This document shows, one piece after another, positions 1-8,962 of a stretch of DNA of 60,736 bases; the first letter of the stretch is position 1; each line of letters starts with the position of its first letter. The notes under the pieces were generated by a model, which saw nothing but the letters and a program-made list of their open reading frames with translations, ran no database searches and was not told where the DNA came from. This stretch comes from a virus. The stretch lies in IMG/VR virus record IMGVR_UViG_3300017917_001558, positions 1 to 60,736 of that record, one strand, 5' to 3'. Position numbers and translations under genes: made by a program.

Positions 1-1170
1 GATCTCACCAACGTAGTCGCCAGCGTTGCCGAAGCTGCTAGCAGTGTTGGTCAATTCGATGTAACCATAACGTGTCATGAATGACACGACTGGTTCGAAT
101 GTTGATGGATCCAGAACAACACCGCTGCTCATCAATGGAATGTATGGGCAGTAGAATGCTGGAGCGTCAGCTTCGCTAGAACCTTTGTAGCCAACTAATA
201 CAGGTGTAGTGTCGCTAGCATAGCTGTCAACAAACACACGCATTGCGCCGTTCAATGTACCAACAAACTTGGTGTTGGTAGGAGCTTCAAAAGTACCTTC
301 TGTAGTACGTGCAAATGCAGAAGTAGTTGCAGATTGCAACACTGTCAATGCAGCACTAGATACAACAGCGTAGTTACCAGCGCCACGACGTGTACGTTGG
401 GCGATCAAGTTAGCAACACGGTTGATCAACACAGCCAAAGCAGCGTGTTCGTCACCAACGAATGTAGCAGTACCAGAAACGGTAGCTTGGTTGTATGTGA
501 ACTCAGTTGCAGCCAATGAACGTAGAGACAATAGAATCTCTTGGTCAATTTCAGCTGTAATTTCTTGAGCCAAAGCTGCCATGATTTCGGCTTCTACGTC
601 GATACCATGCATAGCTTGTGCATCTTGAGCACTTTCAAATGTCCAACGAGCTTGCAACTTACGTGTGCGAGCTTCGACGGCTTGCTTCAAGATTTGTACG
701 GAAATTTGCTTACCGCCAGTACCTTCCATAGTAGCTGTAGCACCGCCTGTGTAGTTGGTAGCTGAGCTAGTGGCTTGAGGAACTGTAGAGTATGCAGTAG
801 CGATCTTGAATGGGCTCAATGCTTCTTCACCAGCTGTAACGCTTGTAGCGGCAGCAGATGTGTCTGTCAATGATTGGGCATAACGCACACGTAGAGTGTG
901 GATTTGACCAACTGGGCCTGTCATTGGCTGAACGCCAACCAACTCGTTAGCAATAACTGTTGGCATAACACGACGGATAACTGGAAGAATCACGCGGTTC
1001 AATGTAGCAATGTTACCTGCTGCGGTAGAACCTGAACTTGCGTTTTCTTTCAAGTACTTACGAGTGTTTTCAAGGATAACACCCATGCTGTTGCGCTTGG
1101 TACCGTTCAGACCTTCAAGCAATGCTTCTTTGGTCTCGCCCCAGCGGCTTTCTAATAGTTCTTGTGACAT
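1..1170 (-). CDS. 23: Major capsid protein gp23-like (C-terminus off the window)
   Basis: This is the major head protein, which assembles around the scaffold and is normally trimmed by the gp21 protease. Reading minus from ATG at 1168-1170 the frame stays open for 390 codons to the left edge, so the C-terminus is missing; T4 gp23 has 521 residues. It starts MSQELLESRWGETKEALLEG and continues with the gp23-type stretch VIANELVGVQPMTGPVGQIH and the later MRVFVDSYA and LVGYKGSSEADAPAFYCPY. A GGAGA ribosome site lies 5 bases before the ATG. It follows gp22 by 19 bp, the T4 gene order. The family call is secure. Confidence 0.95.
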   Translation of the reverse strand, partial: MSQELLESRWGETKEALLEGLNGTKRNSMGVILENTRKYLKENASSGSTAAGNIATLNRVILPVIRRVMPTVIANELVGVQPMTGPVGQIHTLRVRYAQSLTDTSAAATSVTAGEEALSPFKIATAYSTVPQATSSATNYTGGATATMEGTGGKQISVQILKQAVEARTRKLQARWTFESAQDAQAMHGIDVEAEIMAALAQEITAEIDQEILLSLRSLAATEFTYNQATVSGTATFVGDEHAALAVLINRVANLIAQRTRRGAGNYAVVSSAALTVLQSATTSAFARTTEGTFEAPTNTKFVGTLNGAMRVFVDSYASDTTPVLVGYKGSSEADAPAFYCPYIPLMSSGVVLDPSTFEPVVSFMTRYGYIELTNTASSFGNAGDYVGEI

Positions 1171-1186
1171 TTAAGTCTCCTATAAA

Positions 1187-1194
1187 ATTTTATA
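1187..1194 (-). promoter_or_regulatory. Possible late promoter box for gp23
   Basis: The minus strand reads TATAAAAT, one base from T4 late TATAAATA, with 16 bases to the gp23 ATG and a GGAGA ribosome site between. It overlaps the gp22 stop codon. AT-rich sequence makes chance likely, so the call is moderate. Confidence 0.4.
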
Positions 1195-2278
1195 AACCTG
1201 CCAGGCGCTTGAGGTCGATCACATTGCTGCGTTCTTCCTGCTGACTGCTTGGAACAGTTTTATCTCCAGTTGCAACGGAAACGTTTTCTGTGATTACTTT
1301 AGGGGCTTTCACAGAGCGGTCTTCCAACACTGCTGGTAGATACTTTTCGAATGCGTTTTTCAAACGTGAAGTTTGTACGCTTTCAAGTAAATTACGCATG
1401 ACTTCTTGTTTGTCCTTGTTTAAAGGAGCTAACAACATTTCCATTGTGCTTTGACGCTCATTGGATTCTTTAATCATACGTATTTCACGTTCTTTGGACT
1501 CAACAACGACTTTCGCCTTTTCGGTGAGTTTAATGGCTTCGGCCAATTGACGATCTTTGGTTGCTAATTGATTATACAACTTGCGAACTTCTGCTTTCTC
1601 ATTTAAGTGAGTAGCACCAAATTCAGCTGCATACGCTTCAAAGATTCTACGACCAAAATTGTTCTCGCGAGCAACTTTGATATCTTCTTGCAATTGTGAA
1701 AGCTCTGTTTTCAAATGTTGGCTAACAGCGCGGCTCATCTTCTCAGCACTTTCTTTTACGAAACGTGCCTTGAGTGATTCAAGTTTGCTACGTGCTTCTT
1801 TGACCAAACGCACTTTGGTTTCCACCACGTCGCGCTTGTCTTTTGCAAATTCTTGAATTTCATGAGCTAGTGCATGTACCATGAAGTTCTCGAGTTTTTC
1901 AAGTCCTTCTGCATGCATCTTACGGTCTTTGCGCAACTCGCCAATTTCTTCAGCAAGTTTGGTCACTAAAAAGCTGTTAAACTTAGTAGCTGACTCTTTC
2001 ATCTTGCTTTGGAACTTAACGCGATCTTCAGCTAGTGAACGCTTTTCAGCGGCTACTGCTTGAATCTCTGCGGCCAAACCTTCTGTTACCATTTTGTCTA
2101 GGGCTTCCACCATCACTGTCTTGTCGTGCTCATAGCGTTGTGCAAACTCTTCGCGGAGTTCTGCACGGGCCTGTTCACGAGCTTCATTTAGCTTGGTTTC
2201 CCAAGCTTCATTGATCTCTTGACGAGTTTCCTCGGTGATCAGGTTACTATCCAGCAGTGGTTTGATAGCATCTAACAT
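1190..2278 (-). CDS. 22: Prohead core scaffold protein gp22-like
   Basis: This is the main internal scaffold of the prohead core, later degraded by the gp21 protease. The 362 residues are almost all charged, helix-forming sequence (long E/K/R/A heptad-like runs at about 20-320), as expected for a coiled-coil scaffold. The segment ENNFGRRIFEAYAAEF near residue 205 is typical of gp22 homologues. It is longer than T4 gp22 (269 aa). The start has AGGAG 7 bases upstream. It lies between gp21 (13 bp away) and gp23, the T4 order. The tail after about residue 325 (SVKAPKVITENV onward) is low complexity and may be a protease-cleaved end. Confidence 0.9.
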   Translation of the reverse strand: MLDAIKPLLDSNLITEETRQEINEAWETKLNEAREQARAELREEFAQRYEHDKTVMVEALDKMVTEGLAAEIQAVAAEKRSLAEDRVKFQSKMKESATKFNSFLVTKLAEEIGELRKDRKMHAEGLEKLENFMVHALAHEIQEFAKDKRDVVETKVRLVKEARSKLESLKARFVKESAEKMSRAVSQHLKTELSQLQEDIKVARENNFGRRIFEAYAAEFGATHLNEKAEVRKLYNQLATKDRQLAEAIKLTEKAKVVVESKEREIRMIKESNERQSTMEMLLAPLNKDKQEVMRNLLESVQTSRLKNAFEKYLPAVLEDRSVKAPKVITENVSVATGDKTVPSSQQEERSNVIDLKRLAGL

Positions 2279-2290
2279 GCCTGGTTCTCC

Positions 2291-2923
2291 TTATATTTTG
2301 AGATCCCGAATAAGTTTTACAACTTCATTCTTTAGGTATCTCTGTACCTTGTTGTCCTCACCAGCTTCCTTGGCAATCTCAAGAAGTCTGTGACCATATT
2401 TCATGTTCATCATGCCTTCGTAAATTGCTTTAGGGTATGCATTGGGTGCGCTGGGTTGGGCAACCACATCGATTGTGACGATTTCAAAGTCACTCACATG
2501 TCCTGTTCTGTCGTCTACGTTACCGCTACCGCGGCTTGAGACTCCTAGCTTAACGCCTGACTGCAACAAAGTCTTGATCAAGTTACCCATTGGAGTAGGC
2601 AAAATCTTGAGCTTGCCGCAGCCAGCATGTCCGTCCATCCACATTTCTTCAACGCTGTGGCACACACGGTCCAGATTAATTTTTAAATCATCGGGATGGT
2701 CCACTTCACCTAATACCGAGTTACCTTCTTTAATCTGTTGATTAATTGTGTTAACTGCCTTGGCGATTTCGTGCAATGGATAAACGCGGTCATTTGCATT
2801 GCGCTTGTCGCCTTCAATGCAAATGCCCTTTAGATAGAGATTCTTACCCCCGTTCATGTCGGATTCTTCCAGGACCTGTACATTGGCCTGTGTAAAAGTA
2901 AGTTGTTCTCTTAAGGTTTTCAT
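2291..2923 (-). CDS. 21: Prohead core protease gp21-like
   Basis: This serine protease of the herpesvirus-assemblin/T4 gp21 type matures the prohead by cleaving gp22, gp23 and core proteins. Its 210 aa match T4 gp21 (212 aa). Probable catalytic residues are visible: His76 in LGEVDHPDDL and a serine in GVSSRGSG (129-130), followed by FEIVTIDVVAQPSAPNA, a conserved strand and loop near the C-terminal half. The start is preceded only by a weak ribosome site, but the gene sits 7 bp after the acidic core protein and 12 bp before gp22, so coupled translation is likely. Confidence 0.93.
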   Translation of the reverse strand: MKTLREQLTFTQANVQVLEESDMNGGKNLYLKGICIEGDKRNANDRVYPLHEIAKAVNTINQQIKEGNSVLGEVDHPDDLKINLDRVCHSVEEMWMDGHAGCGKLKILPTPMGNLIKTLLQSGVKLGVSSRGSGNVDDRTGHVSDFEIVTIDVVAQPSAPNAYPKAIYEGMMNMKYGHRLLEIAKEAGEDNKVQRYLKNEVVKLIRDLKI

Positions 2924-2930
2924 CTAGTGA

Positions 2931-3785
2931 TTAACCTTTAGCAACTGGGCTCTTGGTGTTAACACCACTAGCTTGTCCCAAGTGTGGCTTGGTAGCTGGA
3001 CTTGGTTTTTGTGTGCTTTGTGCAGGAGTGTTACCAACTTTGCCAATCAAGTCTTTTGTTGTGTTTCTGTATGCAGCTGAGTCATGATGACCGCCCATTT
3101 CGCCACCAGCGTGAACTGGCTTTACAGAGTTACCGATTGGGCCTTTAGCACCTGCGTTTGCAGCTACAGTAGACTTCTTGTTGACGCCGCCTTCTTCAGA
3201 AGTCACTGGCTTTGGGGCTGCTTTTAAAGTCACAGCTTCCATCATGCCAACTTCGTCCATTTCTTCAGTGTCGTCCATTTCGATGGCATCGCCACCTTCT
3301 TCGTCACCAAAACCGTCACCGTCGCCACCCATGTCGTCGCCGCCATCTGGGTTCATAAGTGCATCAAAATCAGCCATTAGCTCGTCGATTTTGTCTTCAA
3401 GATTCAAAATGTCGTCTTTAGTAGCTGCTTCGCCGCTACCTTCTTCGTCGCCGCCGCCAAAATCGCCGCCCATGTCGTCTTCTTCGGCTTCCATGCTCAT
3501 GTCTTGCTCTTCGTCAGCTTCAATTTCGTCGATTAATTGGTCACTTGAGTCGCCGCCCATGTCACCTTCTTCGATTTCTTCTTCAGCTGCTTCGTCTAGC
3601 TCTTCTTCAGCTGCTTCGTCAAGTTCTTCTTCAGCAGCCTCATCAAGTTCTTCTTCAGCTTCTTCTGCCATGATGTTTTCATAAATCTGGCGTGACTTTT
3701 CTACAACGATGTCGTGGAAAAGTTCTCGAGCTTTTTGCTCTTCATCATTGATCACGTATTCGATCAATTGTTCAAATCTGTTCAT
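2931..3785 (-). CDS. Acidic prohead core protein (gp68-like N-terminus, repeat-rich)
   Basis: Residues 1-40 (MNRFEQLIEYVINDEEQKAR, then ELFHDIVVEKSRQIYENIM) resemble the N-terminus of gp68-type prohead core proteins of T4-like phages. The next part is extremely acidic, with tandem copies of EEELDEAA (about 42-72) and a D/E/G/M-rich stretch to about 180. The last 90 residues are neutral, Gly/Ala/Lys-rich. It sits between gp20 and gp21 where T4 has gp67 and gp68, so a core role is likely, perhaps combining both. At 284 aa it is about twice T4 gp68 (141 aa). AGGAG lies 7 bases before the start. The assignment rests on position and the N-terminus only. Confidence 0.7.
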   Translation of the reverse strand: MNRFEQLIEYVINDEEQKARELFHDIVVEKSRQIYENIMAEEAEEELDEAAEEELDEAAEEELDEAAEEEIEEGDMGGDSSDQLIDEIEADEEQDMSMEAEEDDMGGDFGGGDEEGSGEAATKDDILNLEDKIDELMADFDALMNPDGGDDMGGDGDGFGDEEGGDAIEMDDTEEMDEVGMMEAVTLKAAPKPVTSEEGGVNKKSTVAANAGAKGPIGNSVKPVHAGGEMGGHHDSAAYRNTTKDLIGKVGNTPAQSTQKPSPATKPHLGQASGVNTKSPVAKG

Positions 3786-3815
3786 AAGGAAACTCCTATA
3801 GGTAAAGTGTGCTGT

Positions 3816-3823
3816 TATTTAAC
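3816..3823 (-). promoter_or_regulatory. Possible late promoter box (GTTAAATA)
   Basis: In the 83-bp gap before the acidic core gene the minus strand has GTTAAATA, a variant of the late box, 30 bases before the ATG, with AGGAG between. The gap otherwise holds nothing recognisable. Confidence 0.45.
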
Positions 3824-3868
3824 ACACTGGCAAAAACTATAGTGTTTAAGGGGCAAAAATGGTAGAAA

Positions 3869-4087
3869 TTATACCGGAGGAGCAGGAGGTGGTGCGTATT
3901 GCTGACGCACTAGTTTGAGTTTGTCTTTGTACTCAACCATTCTCACATCATTCATTCGTCGTAGCTTGTTCAGTTGACGTAAGGTGAGATGAGTTTTGCG
4001 CAAATCGCCCAGCTCAGGTTGGCTGTTGTCTTTGCTCAGGTCCTGATAGGCTTCAGGGTCTTTGTTCCAAAACTCTTGTAATATCAT
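3869..4087 (-). CDS. Small conserved protein in the gp67 position
   Basis: A 72-residue basic protein starting MILQEFWNKDPEAYQDLSKD, with a helical centre (RKTHLTLRQLNKLRRMNDVR) and a proline-rich end (YAPPPAPPV). I recall similar short proteins next to gp20 in marine T4-like phages, but no function is known to me. Its place between portal and core genes suggests a role in prohead assembly (T4 has gp67 here), although T4 gp67 is acidic and this one is not. No ribosome site precedes the ATG. A late promoter box ends 5 bases upstream. Confidence 0.7.
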   Translation of the reverse strand: MILQEFWNKDPEAYQDLSKDNSQPELGDLRKTHLTLRQLNKLRRMNDVRMVEYKDKLKLVRQQYAPPPAPPV

Positions 4088-4092
4088 AGCAG

Positions 4093-4100
4093 TATTTATA
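4093..4100 (-). promoter_or_regulatory. Late promoter box TATAAATA
   Basis: A perfect T4 late consensus on the minus strand. Its TAA is also the stop codon of gp20. Only CTGCT separates it from the ATG of the next gene, so transcription would be expected to begin at or next to the start codon. Confidence 0.7.
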
Positions 4101-5874
4101 CTGTTGGGGCAGCTCCACCGGCCGGGGTAGGTGCCGGTGCTGCTCCAGCATCAGGCGCCGGAACTCCTGCTCCTGCAGTGGGTTCCATTTGCCCAATTTC
4201 TTCACCTGTGTTGATATCAGCTTCAAGTCCGCCAGGGGTAATGCCCACTGAACGCAAGTCTTGTCCTGACTGAGTCTTCAACTCAGGCTCATCGCGCTCT
4301 TCACGCCAGAGCTCTTCGTTTTCTTTGATTTCTTCTTCGGTCAAGCCCAAGAATCGTTCAAGCAAGAAACGCTTTGACATATAAGGCAGTGGTTCTAAGC
4401 TGGTAAATGCTTGAATACGTGTGGTATCCAATTCAGCTTGGCGATAGCTGGCAAAGTTTTGTGGTGGGTTGAACTTCAGTGAAAACAGGCCTGAGTCAAT
4501 GTTAAATCCACGCCACTTCAAGAACATCTTGAATTCGTCATCTAGCTTTTGTACAATCAATGCTTGCAAACGTTCGCAATACTGATTAAAACGATATTCT
4601 TGAATCAATGCTGTGCCTACTTTGCCATCACTGGTAACTCGATCTGAGTCATCAGGACCTGTGGGCAAATAGCTACTGGGCACACGCAAACCACGAGCCA
4701 TTTTGTTATTGAAGTACTTTAAGTCGTCAATCTCACCTAGGTTTTGTCCGCCTGGTAGTGTTTCAACTGAGCTACCACGGCCATCTTGGCCTTGGGGAAA
4801 GAAGTAATCTTCGTTGATGCTGAGTGGGTTGTAACTAGCATCCATCATGTTTTGTCCGCCACCTGTGATAGTAGGGATTCTACGTTGATGCATTTCGTTT
4901 TTGATACGTTCCACAAACGCCATGGCCAAGTGACTTGGCATATTACCTACGTCAATCTTGAAAATCCTGCGCTCTGGGGCACGTTGCACACGATAGATCA
5001 AAATAGCATCTTCAAGCAATTGCTTTTGCTTAAACACCATGAAAATTTGTTCTAATACACTGCGTCCAAAGGGCCAAAATACATCTAAGCCTTCGTTCAA
5101 GCTCATGTGAACCACGTGCTTGGCGTCAATACAGACTTCGTTCATGGCCTGCATAAAACGGCTGTTGCCCACACCACCACCAGTGCCACCGTTGGGCATG
5201 GTGTAATTTGCTGAACCAGATATTGTACCGGTTACAGGGTTAGTCATGTAATCAGTAGTGGTCTTCTGCGCCACGCTCATGTTTTGAAAATTAGGGTTGA
5301 TGTCACGAATGATGTACTGCTCAGGGCGCTTGCCTTCGCTTTCGTTTACAATCACACGAGCCACTTTGCTCATGTCAACCCACATCATTTCAAAAGTCTG
5401 TGGATCACGCACAAAAATTTGATCTCCGTACTTGATGGTATTACGGAATAATTTGAATATGCGCTGATCTAACTTGTTTAGTTTAACCCACTGCTGTACT
5501 TGTTTCTTGATGATATCAACTTCGTGATCAGTGGGAGTGTCGTTGTAGTTTACGTCAAATGGTGTGCCATTTGACTGATTCTGTTGTGTAGAGAACTCAG
5601 CAATGATGTCCAAACAAGCATTGATTTCTGAGTCCATGTCCATGTTTTCGTACTGATTGTAACGTTCAATACGATTGGGGTGGCCTGAGTAAACTTCGGG
5701 CAATCTGCTGGCATAGTTACGGAACACAAAGTCAGCTTGTACTCCACCAGTGCCATCGTTTTTTTGGTAACCCGGAAGACCAAAATTGTTACGTCCGTTG
5801 ATTGGACCCATCACACCAGAGGTGTCGGCTACTTTGAAGTATTTGCGCCAGCCTTGTTTGTTTTGATCTGCCAT
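4096..5874 (-). CDS. 20: Portal vertex protein gp20-like
   Basis: The dodecameric portal through which DNA is packaged and ejected, and the nucleus for prohead assembly. At 592 aa it is slightly longer than T4 gp20 (524 aa). Visible family features include NRIERYNQYENMDMDSEINA near residue 65, LIYRVQRAPERRIFKIDVGN near 295 and the stretch EDYFFPQGQDGRGSSVETLP near 360. The C-terminal 35 residues are Ala/Pro/Gly-rich and probably disordered. It is followed by core genes and preceded by a late promoter box 7 bases before the ATG, with no clear ribosome site. Confidence 0.95.
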   Translation of the reverse strand: MADQNKQGWRKYFKVADTSGVMGPINGRNNFGLPGYQKNDGTGGVQADFVFRNYASRLPEVYSGHPNRIERYNQYENMDMDSEINACLDIIAEFSTQQNQSNGTPFDVNYNDTPTDHEVDIIKKQVQQWVKLNKLDQRIFKLFRNTIKYGDQIFVRDPQTFEMMWVDMSKVARVIVNESEGKRPEQYIIRDINPNFQNMSVAQKTTTDYMTNPVTGTISGSANYTMPNGGTGGGVGNSRFMQAMNEVCIDAKHVVHMSLNEGLDVFWPFGRSVLEQIFMVFKQKQLLEDAILIYRVQRAPERRIFKIDVGNMPSHLAMAFVERIKNEMHQRRIPTITGGGQNMMDASYNPLSINEDYFFPQGQDGRGSSVETLPGGQNLGEIDDLKYFNNKMARGLRVPSSYLPTGPDDSDRVTSDGKVGTALIQEYRFNQYCERLQALIVQKLDDEFKMFLKWRGFNIDSGLFSLKFNPPQNFASYRQAELDTTRIQAFTSLEPLPYMSKRFLLERFLGLTEEEIKENEELWREERDEPELKTQSGQDLRSVGITPGGLEADINTGEEIGQMEPTAGAGVPAPDAGAAPAPTPAGGAAPTV

Positions 5875-5881
5875 AGTGTAT

Positions 5882-5889
5882 TATTTACC
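5882..5889 (-). promoter_or_regulatory. Late promoter box GGTAAATA before gp20
   Basis: In the 16-bp gap between the tape measure stop and gp20 the minus strand reads GGTAAATA then ATACACT then ATG. The same GGTAAATA octamer precedes two other structural transcription units (24954 and 52366). Confidence 0.6.
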
Positions 5890-5890
5890 G

Positions 5891-8800
5891 TTAAGTAGCA
5901 CGCTTCAACATCTTATTCTGTATGTCTACACTGCTCTTTTGGGCACGTACCAATTCATCTAGCATTGCTAACATTTGTTTGCTGTCAACTGCCATGTCTT
6001 CAAATATTTTTACAAAGTTTCCAGCGTTATTTTGTAGCGGAATCACAGCTTCGTTGCCATGCAATGTAGCTGGATATCCTGATTCTGGACCGTCAACAAC
6101 AGTACCCTCTTCAGCAGAAGTTTGCACATGGAAGTGTGGCCCAGTAGTGAATTGATTTCTATCACCAGCTGGTGGTTCAAAATATTCGTTCATGACCAAA
6201 CTAACGCCCGAAATCTCTTTTAGTTTGGCCTTGATGTCTTTGGCTTGATCAGCAGTGGGACTAAAACCTAATACAAAGTCCATGCCTTGCCCCACAGCAT
6301 GTTTACTTCTAGGATGCTTTTCTTGGTGATATTTGTCGTTAAGTCCAGTAAACATTCCAAAACCATCGATGCTGTTCTGGATTGTTTTTGCCACATTTAC
6401 CGCAGTATCAGTCAATGTGCCACCTTGGAAAACGTCTCCATAAGGGCGTACTTTGAGTCCAGCTTCTTTGACTTGATCGTACGGATTCTTTAGCCCCAGT
6501 CCCGATTTCTTTGATGTATCAATACCTTGACCTGTTGTTTCTCCTGAATGACTTCCTGCTAGAGGCTGTGATGATTGAGATGTTGCTGGACCCGGAATGT
6601 TTACTGAACCGCCGCCACTGCTTTGGCCGCCGCTGTATCCTCCACCACCCATGCCACCCATGCCGGACATTTTCATGCCCATGCCACCACCCATGCCACC
6701 AAAACCTGAGCCAAAACGCATGGTTTTCATTAACTGCGCAGCTCGTTCAGTACCTTGCTCTTTTTCAAGAGCACGAGTCATTTGTTCTAGTATTTCATCT
6801 TGATCTTCTAAGAACCCAAGTTCATCTTTTAAGAATTTTTCTTTGAGATCCATTGCTCGACGGAAATCGCCACTGTACTTTTCAGATCGCTTGGTGTCGG
6901 TTTCAGTTATCTTAGACAGCTTGGTATAGTCTTTCTCCATCGAACCCATTAGCTTTTTTACCTGTTGATCTGACTTTACTTTGTCATCTAGCATATCCGC
7001 AGTTTGTTCTAGTAACTGCGCAGACATTTGAGTCATTCTATCAACATCTGCGGTTGCGGTAATGTGTCCTGACATCGTGGGCGTAAACAATTCAGGTCCT
7101 TTTTCGCCAACAAGATATTGTTTTCCCTTAGCTACAGGGCCACCACCGGCTCGAGCACCAGTTACTTTTTGCCCAACATAGTCAACACCTGAACCTACCG
7201 CGCCACCAGCAAAATAGCCAGCTGCACCGCCTGCTAACCCACCAAGTATCGCCCCAACTACGTTGCCAACAATAGGAACAATACTACCAACAGCAGCGCC
7301 TGCAGCCGCACCTTTGAGCGCACCAGCGCCTGTGCCAACTGCTTTACCAGCAAGCTCAGTGCCACCAGAGCCAAAGAAACCTTTGGCACCTTCTTTGCTT
7401 GTGGCTTCAACCACGTCCATGGTCTTGCCTACTATCTTACTGATAGTAATCACTAGTTTTTCAAACAACGGTATTAGCTGACGAGTAATATCGGCCAAGG
7501 CTTCAAAAACTCTCCCAGCTTCCCCTGCAAGATCAGCCATGGCCAATGCTACTTTTTGTGCAGCACTGATGTTGCCAAACACAGCATCTTCCATCTGCTT
7601 GTTGACTTCTTGCTGACGCTTGATCAAGTCACCTTGCTGATCTGTGATTTCGTCAGCACCAGCCAGTTGTCTTTCTTGTTCTCTTTTGACTTTATCTTCT
7701 AGCTTGACACGGTCTTCTGCTGTCATTGTTGCTAGTTTAACTGCTTCGCTATATTTGACACCAGATTTTCCTGCTTCGCCAAGAGTTGCCAAGCTGTCAC
7801 CAGCTCCAGCCAAATAACGTTGAGTGGCTTTACCAGTTGCATCAAACGCTTCAGCAGCTTTCATTTGGCCGTTGGCAACTCGTTGTGTTGTAGCCAGTGC
7901 TTCGCCCTGGGTTGTAAACATCAGCTTTCTAGCGTTTTCATCACGCAAGTTTCCGTTGACCATGGCACGATAGCCACGCCCAACTTCGTCGCCCATGCTC
8001 TGATAGTAGATGTTTAGCTTTTGTAATTCTTCAGCTTCATCGTAACGCCTTTCTCGTTGTAACTGACGGACTTTGGCCAGGAACTGTTCTTCCATCAGCG
8101 CAGCTTCTCTGGCTTTTTGCTGATCTTTGACACTCATGCCTGTGAGTTTGGCCAGAGCATCTTGCTCTACCAAATAGTTTCTTGCACTGATTGCTAGCTG
8201 ATCTGTGGTCTGTTTCTGTGCATTGCCACTGCGTTGTTGCAGTCGCATGTAACCAACCATGCCTTCGTTCATCTGCTCCTGGGTAATGCCCATCTTGAAC
8301 AAACTAGCACGTTGTCCTTCCATGGCCTCGCCCATGTCTTCGATTTTCTTGCGACCGTCGTAAACTGTGCCGCCAAAAAGAGCTAGATCTTGACTGCTTT
8401 CATTGATCAGATTAACATACTGATCCAGTTCGTTCATGCTTAGACCCAGCTTTTTAGCACCTTTATAGACACCACTCATGCCATCGGCTGCTGCTGCACC
8501 TGAACCTGAAATCTTTGTATAGCTGTTATACAGCTTGTCTGCCATTTCGTTGGCAGCTTTGGTAACCCCTATTGTGGCGCCTGCTAGTGCAGTAAACGCC
8601 ATGATGATGCCCTTCATCAGCGGGCCGCCTGGCAGCAATATTGACAAAGCAACCCCTGCTGCTGTGGCAGCTTTGCTCATGCTGTCCAAGCTATCGTTGA
8701 AGGCTGCGGCACCTTTTTTGCCATCGTACATGGCTTTGGCAGTTTGTGCCACACCGGTTGCTAGACTTGTAACTGCTTCAATTGCGGATTTAGAACCCTT

Positions 8801-8953
8801 GGTAAAATCGTTGAGTCCGTACTTGGCTTTGACCAGCGCATCGGTTTTTTGGTTTTCAGTTTCTGTGGTCAGCTGGCCATAACGATATAACTCGTCATTG
8901 ATTTTTGCCATCAACTCGGCCATTTTTTGTGCTTCAAGATTTGCGTCTGCCAT
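5891..8953 (-). CDS. Tail tape measure protein with M15-like peptidase domain
   Basis: It sets tail length and fills the tube. At 1020 aa it shows the usual traits: helical N-terminus, Ala/Gly-rich hydrophobic stretches near 95-130 and 540-590 (AGAAVGSIVPIVGNVVGAIL), and the tape-measure phrases YLVGEKGPELFTPTMSGHI (about 610) and YPATLHGNEAVIPLQNNAG (about 960). A Gly/Met-rich linker lies at about 745-785. At about 880-945 SKHAVGQGMDF and GPHFHV form an SxHxxG...D...HxH pattern like zinc D,D-/L,D-peptidases of the M15 type, which could cut peptidoglycan on entry. T4 gp29, the counterpart by position, has 590 aa. The domain call is motif-based. Confidence 0.85.
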   Translation of the reverse strand: MADANLEAQKMAELMAKINDELYRYGQLTTETENQKTDALVKAKYGLNDFTKGSKSAIEAVTSLATGVAQTAKAMYDGKKGAAAFNDSLDSMSKAATAAGVALSILLPGGPLMKGIIMAFTALAGATIGVTKAANEMADKLYNSYTKISGSGAAAADGMSGVYKGAKKLGLSMNELDQYVNLINESSQDLALFGGTVYDGRKKIEDMGEAMEGQRASLFKMGITQEQMNEGMVGYMRLQQRSGNAQKQTTDQLAISARNYLVEQDALAKLTGMSVKDQQKAREAALMEEQFLAKVRQLQRERRYDEAEELQKLNIYYQSMGDEVGRGYRAMVNGNLRDENARKLMFTTQGEALATTQRVANGQMKAAEAFDATGKATQRYLAGAGDSLATLGEAGKSGVKYSEAVKLATMTAEDRVKLEDKVKREQERQLAGADEITDQQGDLIKRQQEVNKQMEDAVFGNISAAQKVALAMADLAGEAGRVFEALADITRQLIPLFEKLVITISKIVGKTMDVVEATSKEGAKGFFGSGGTELAGKAVGTGAGALKGAAAGAAVGSIVPIVGNVVGAILGGLAGGAAGYFAGGAVGSGVDYVGQKVTGARAGGGPVAKGKQYLVGEKGPELFTPTMSGHITATADVDRMTQMSAQLLEQTADMLDDKVKSDQQVKKLMGSMEKDYTKLSKITETDTKRSEKYSGDFRRAMDLKEKFLKDELGFLEDQDEILEQMTRALEKEQGTERAAQLMKTMRFGSGFGGMGGGMGMKMSGMGGMGGGGYSGGQSSGGGSVNIPGPATSQSSQPLAGSHSGETTGQGIDTSKKSGLGLKNPYDQVKEAGLKVRPYGDVFQGGTLTDTAVNVAKTIQNSIDGFGMFTGLNDKYHQEKHPRSKHAVGQGMDFVLGFSPTADQAKDIKAKLKEISGVSLVMNEYFEPPAGDRNQFTTGPHFHVQTSAEEGTVVDGPESGYPATLHGNEAVIPLQNNAGNFVKIFEDMAVDSKQMLAMLDELVRAQKSSVDIQNKMLKRAT

Positions 8954-8962
8954 GGATTAGTG

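Noticed and set aside
3178-3684. Long Ser-rich plus-strand frame
   Set aside because: It is the exact antisense of the acidic GAA/GAC-rich repeat in the core protein gene; such codons leave an open Ser-rich frame on the other strand.
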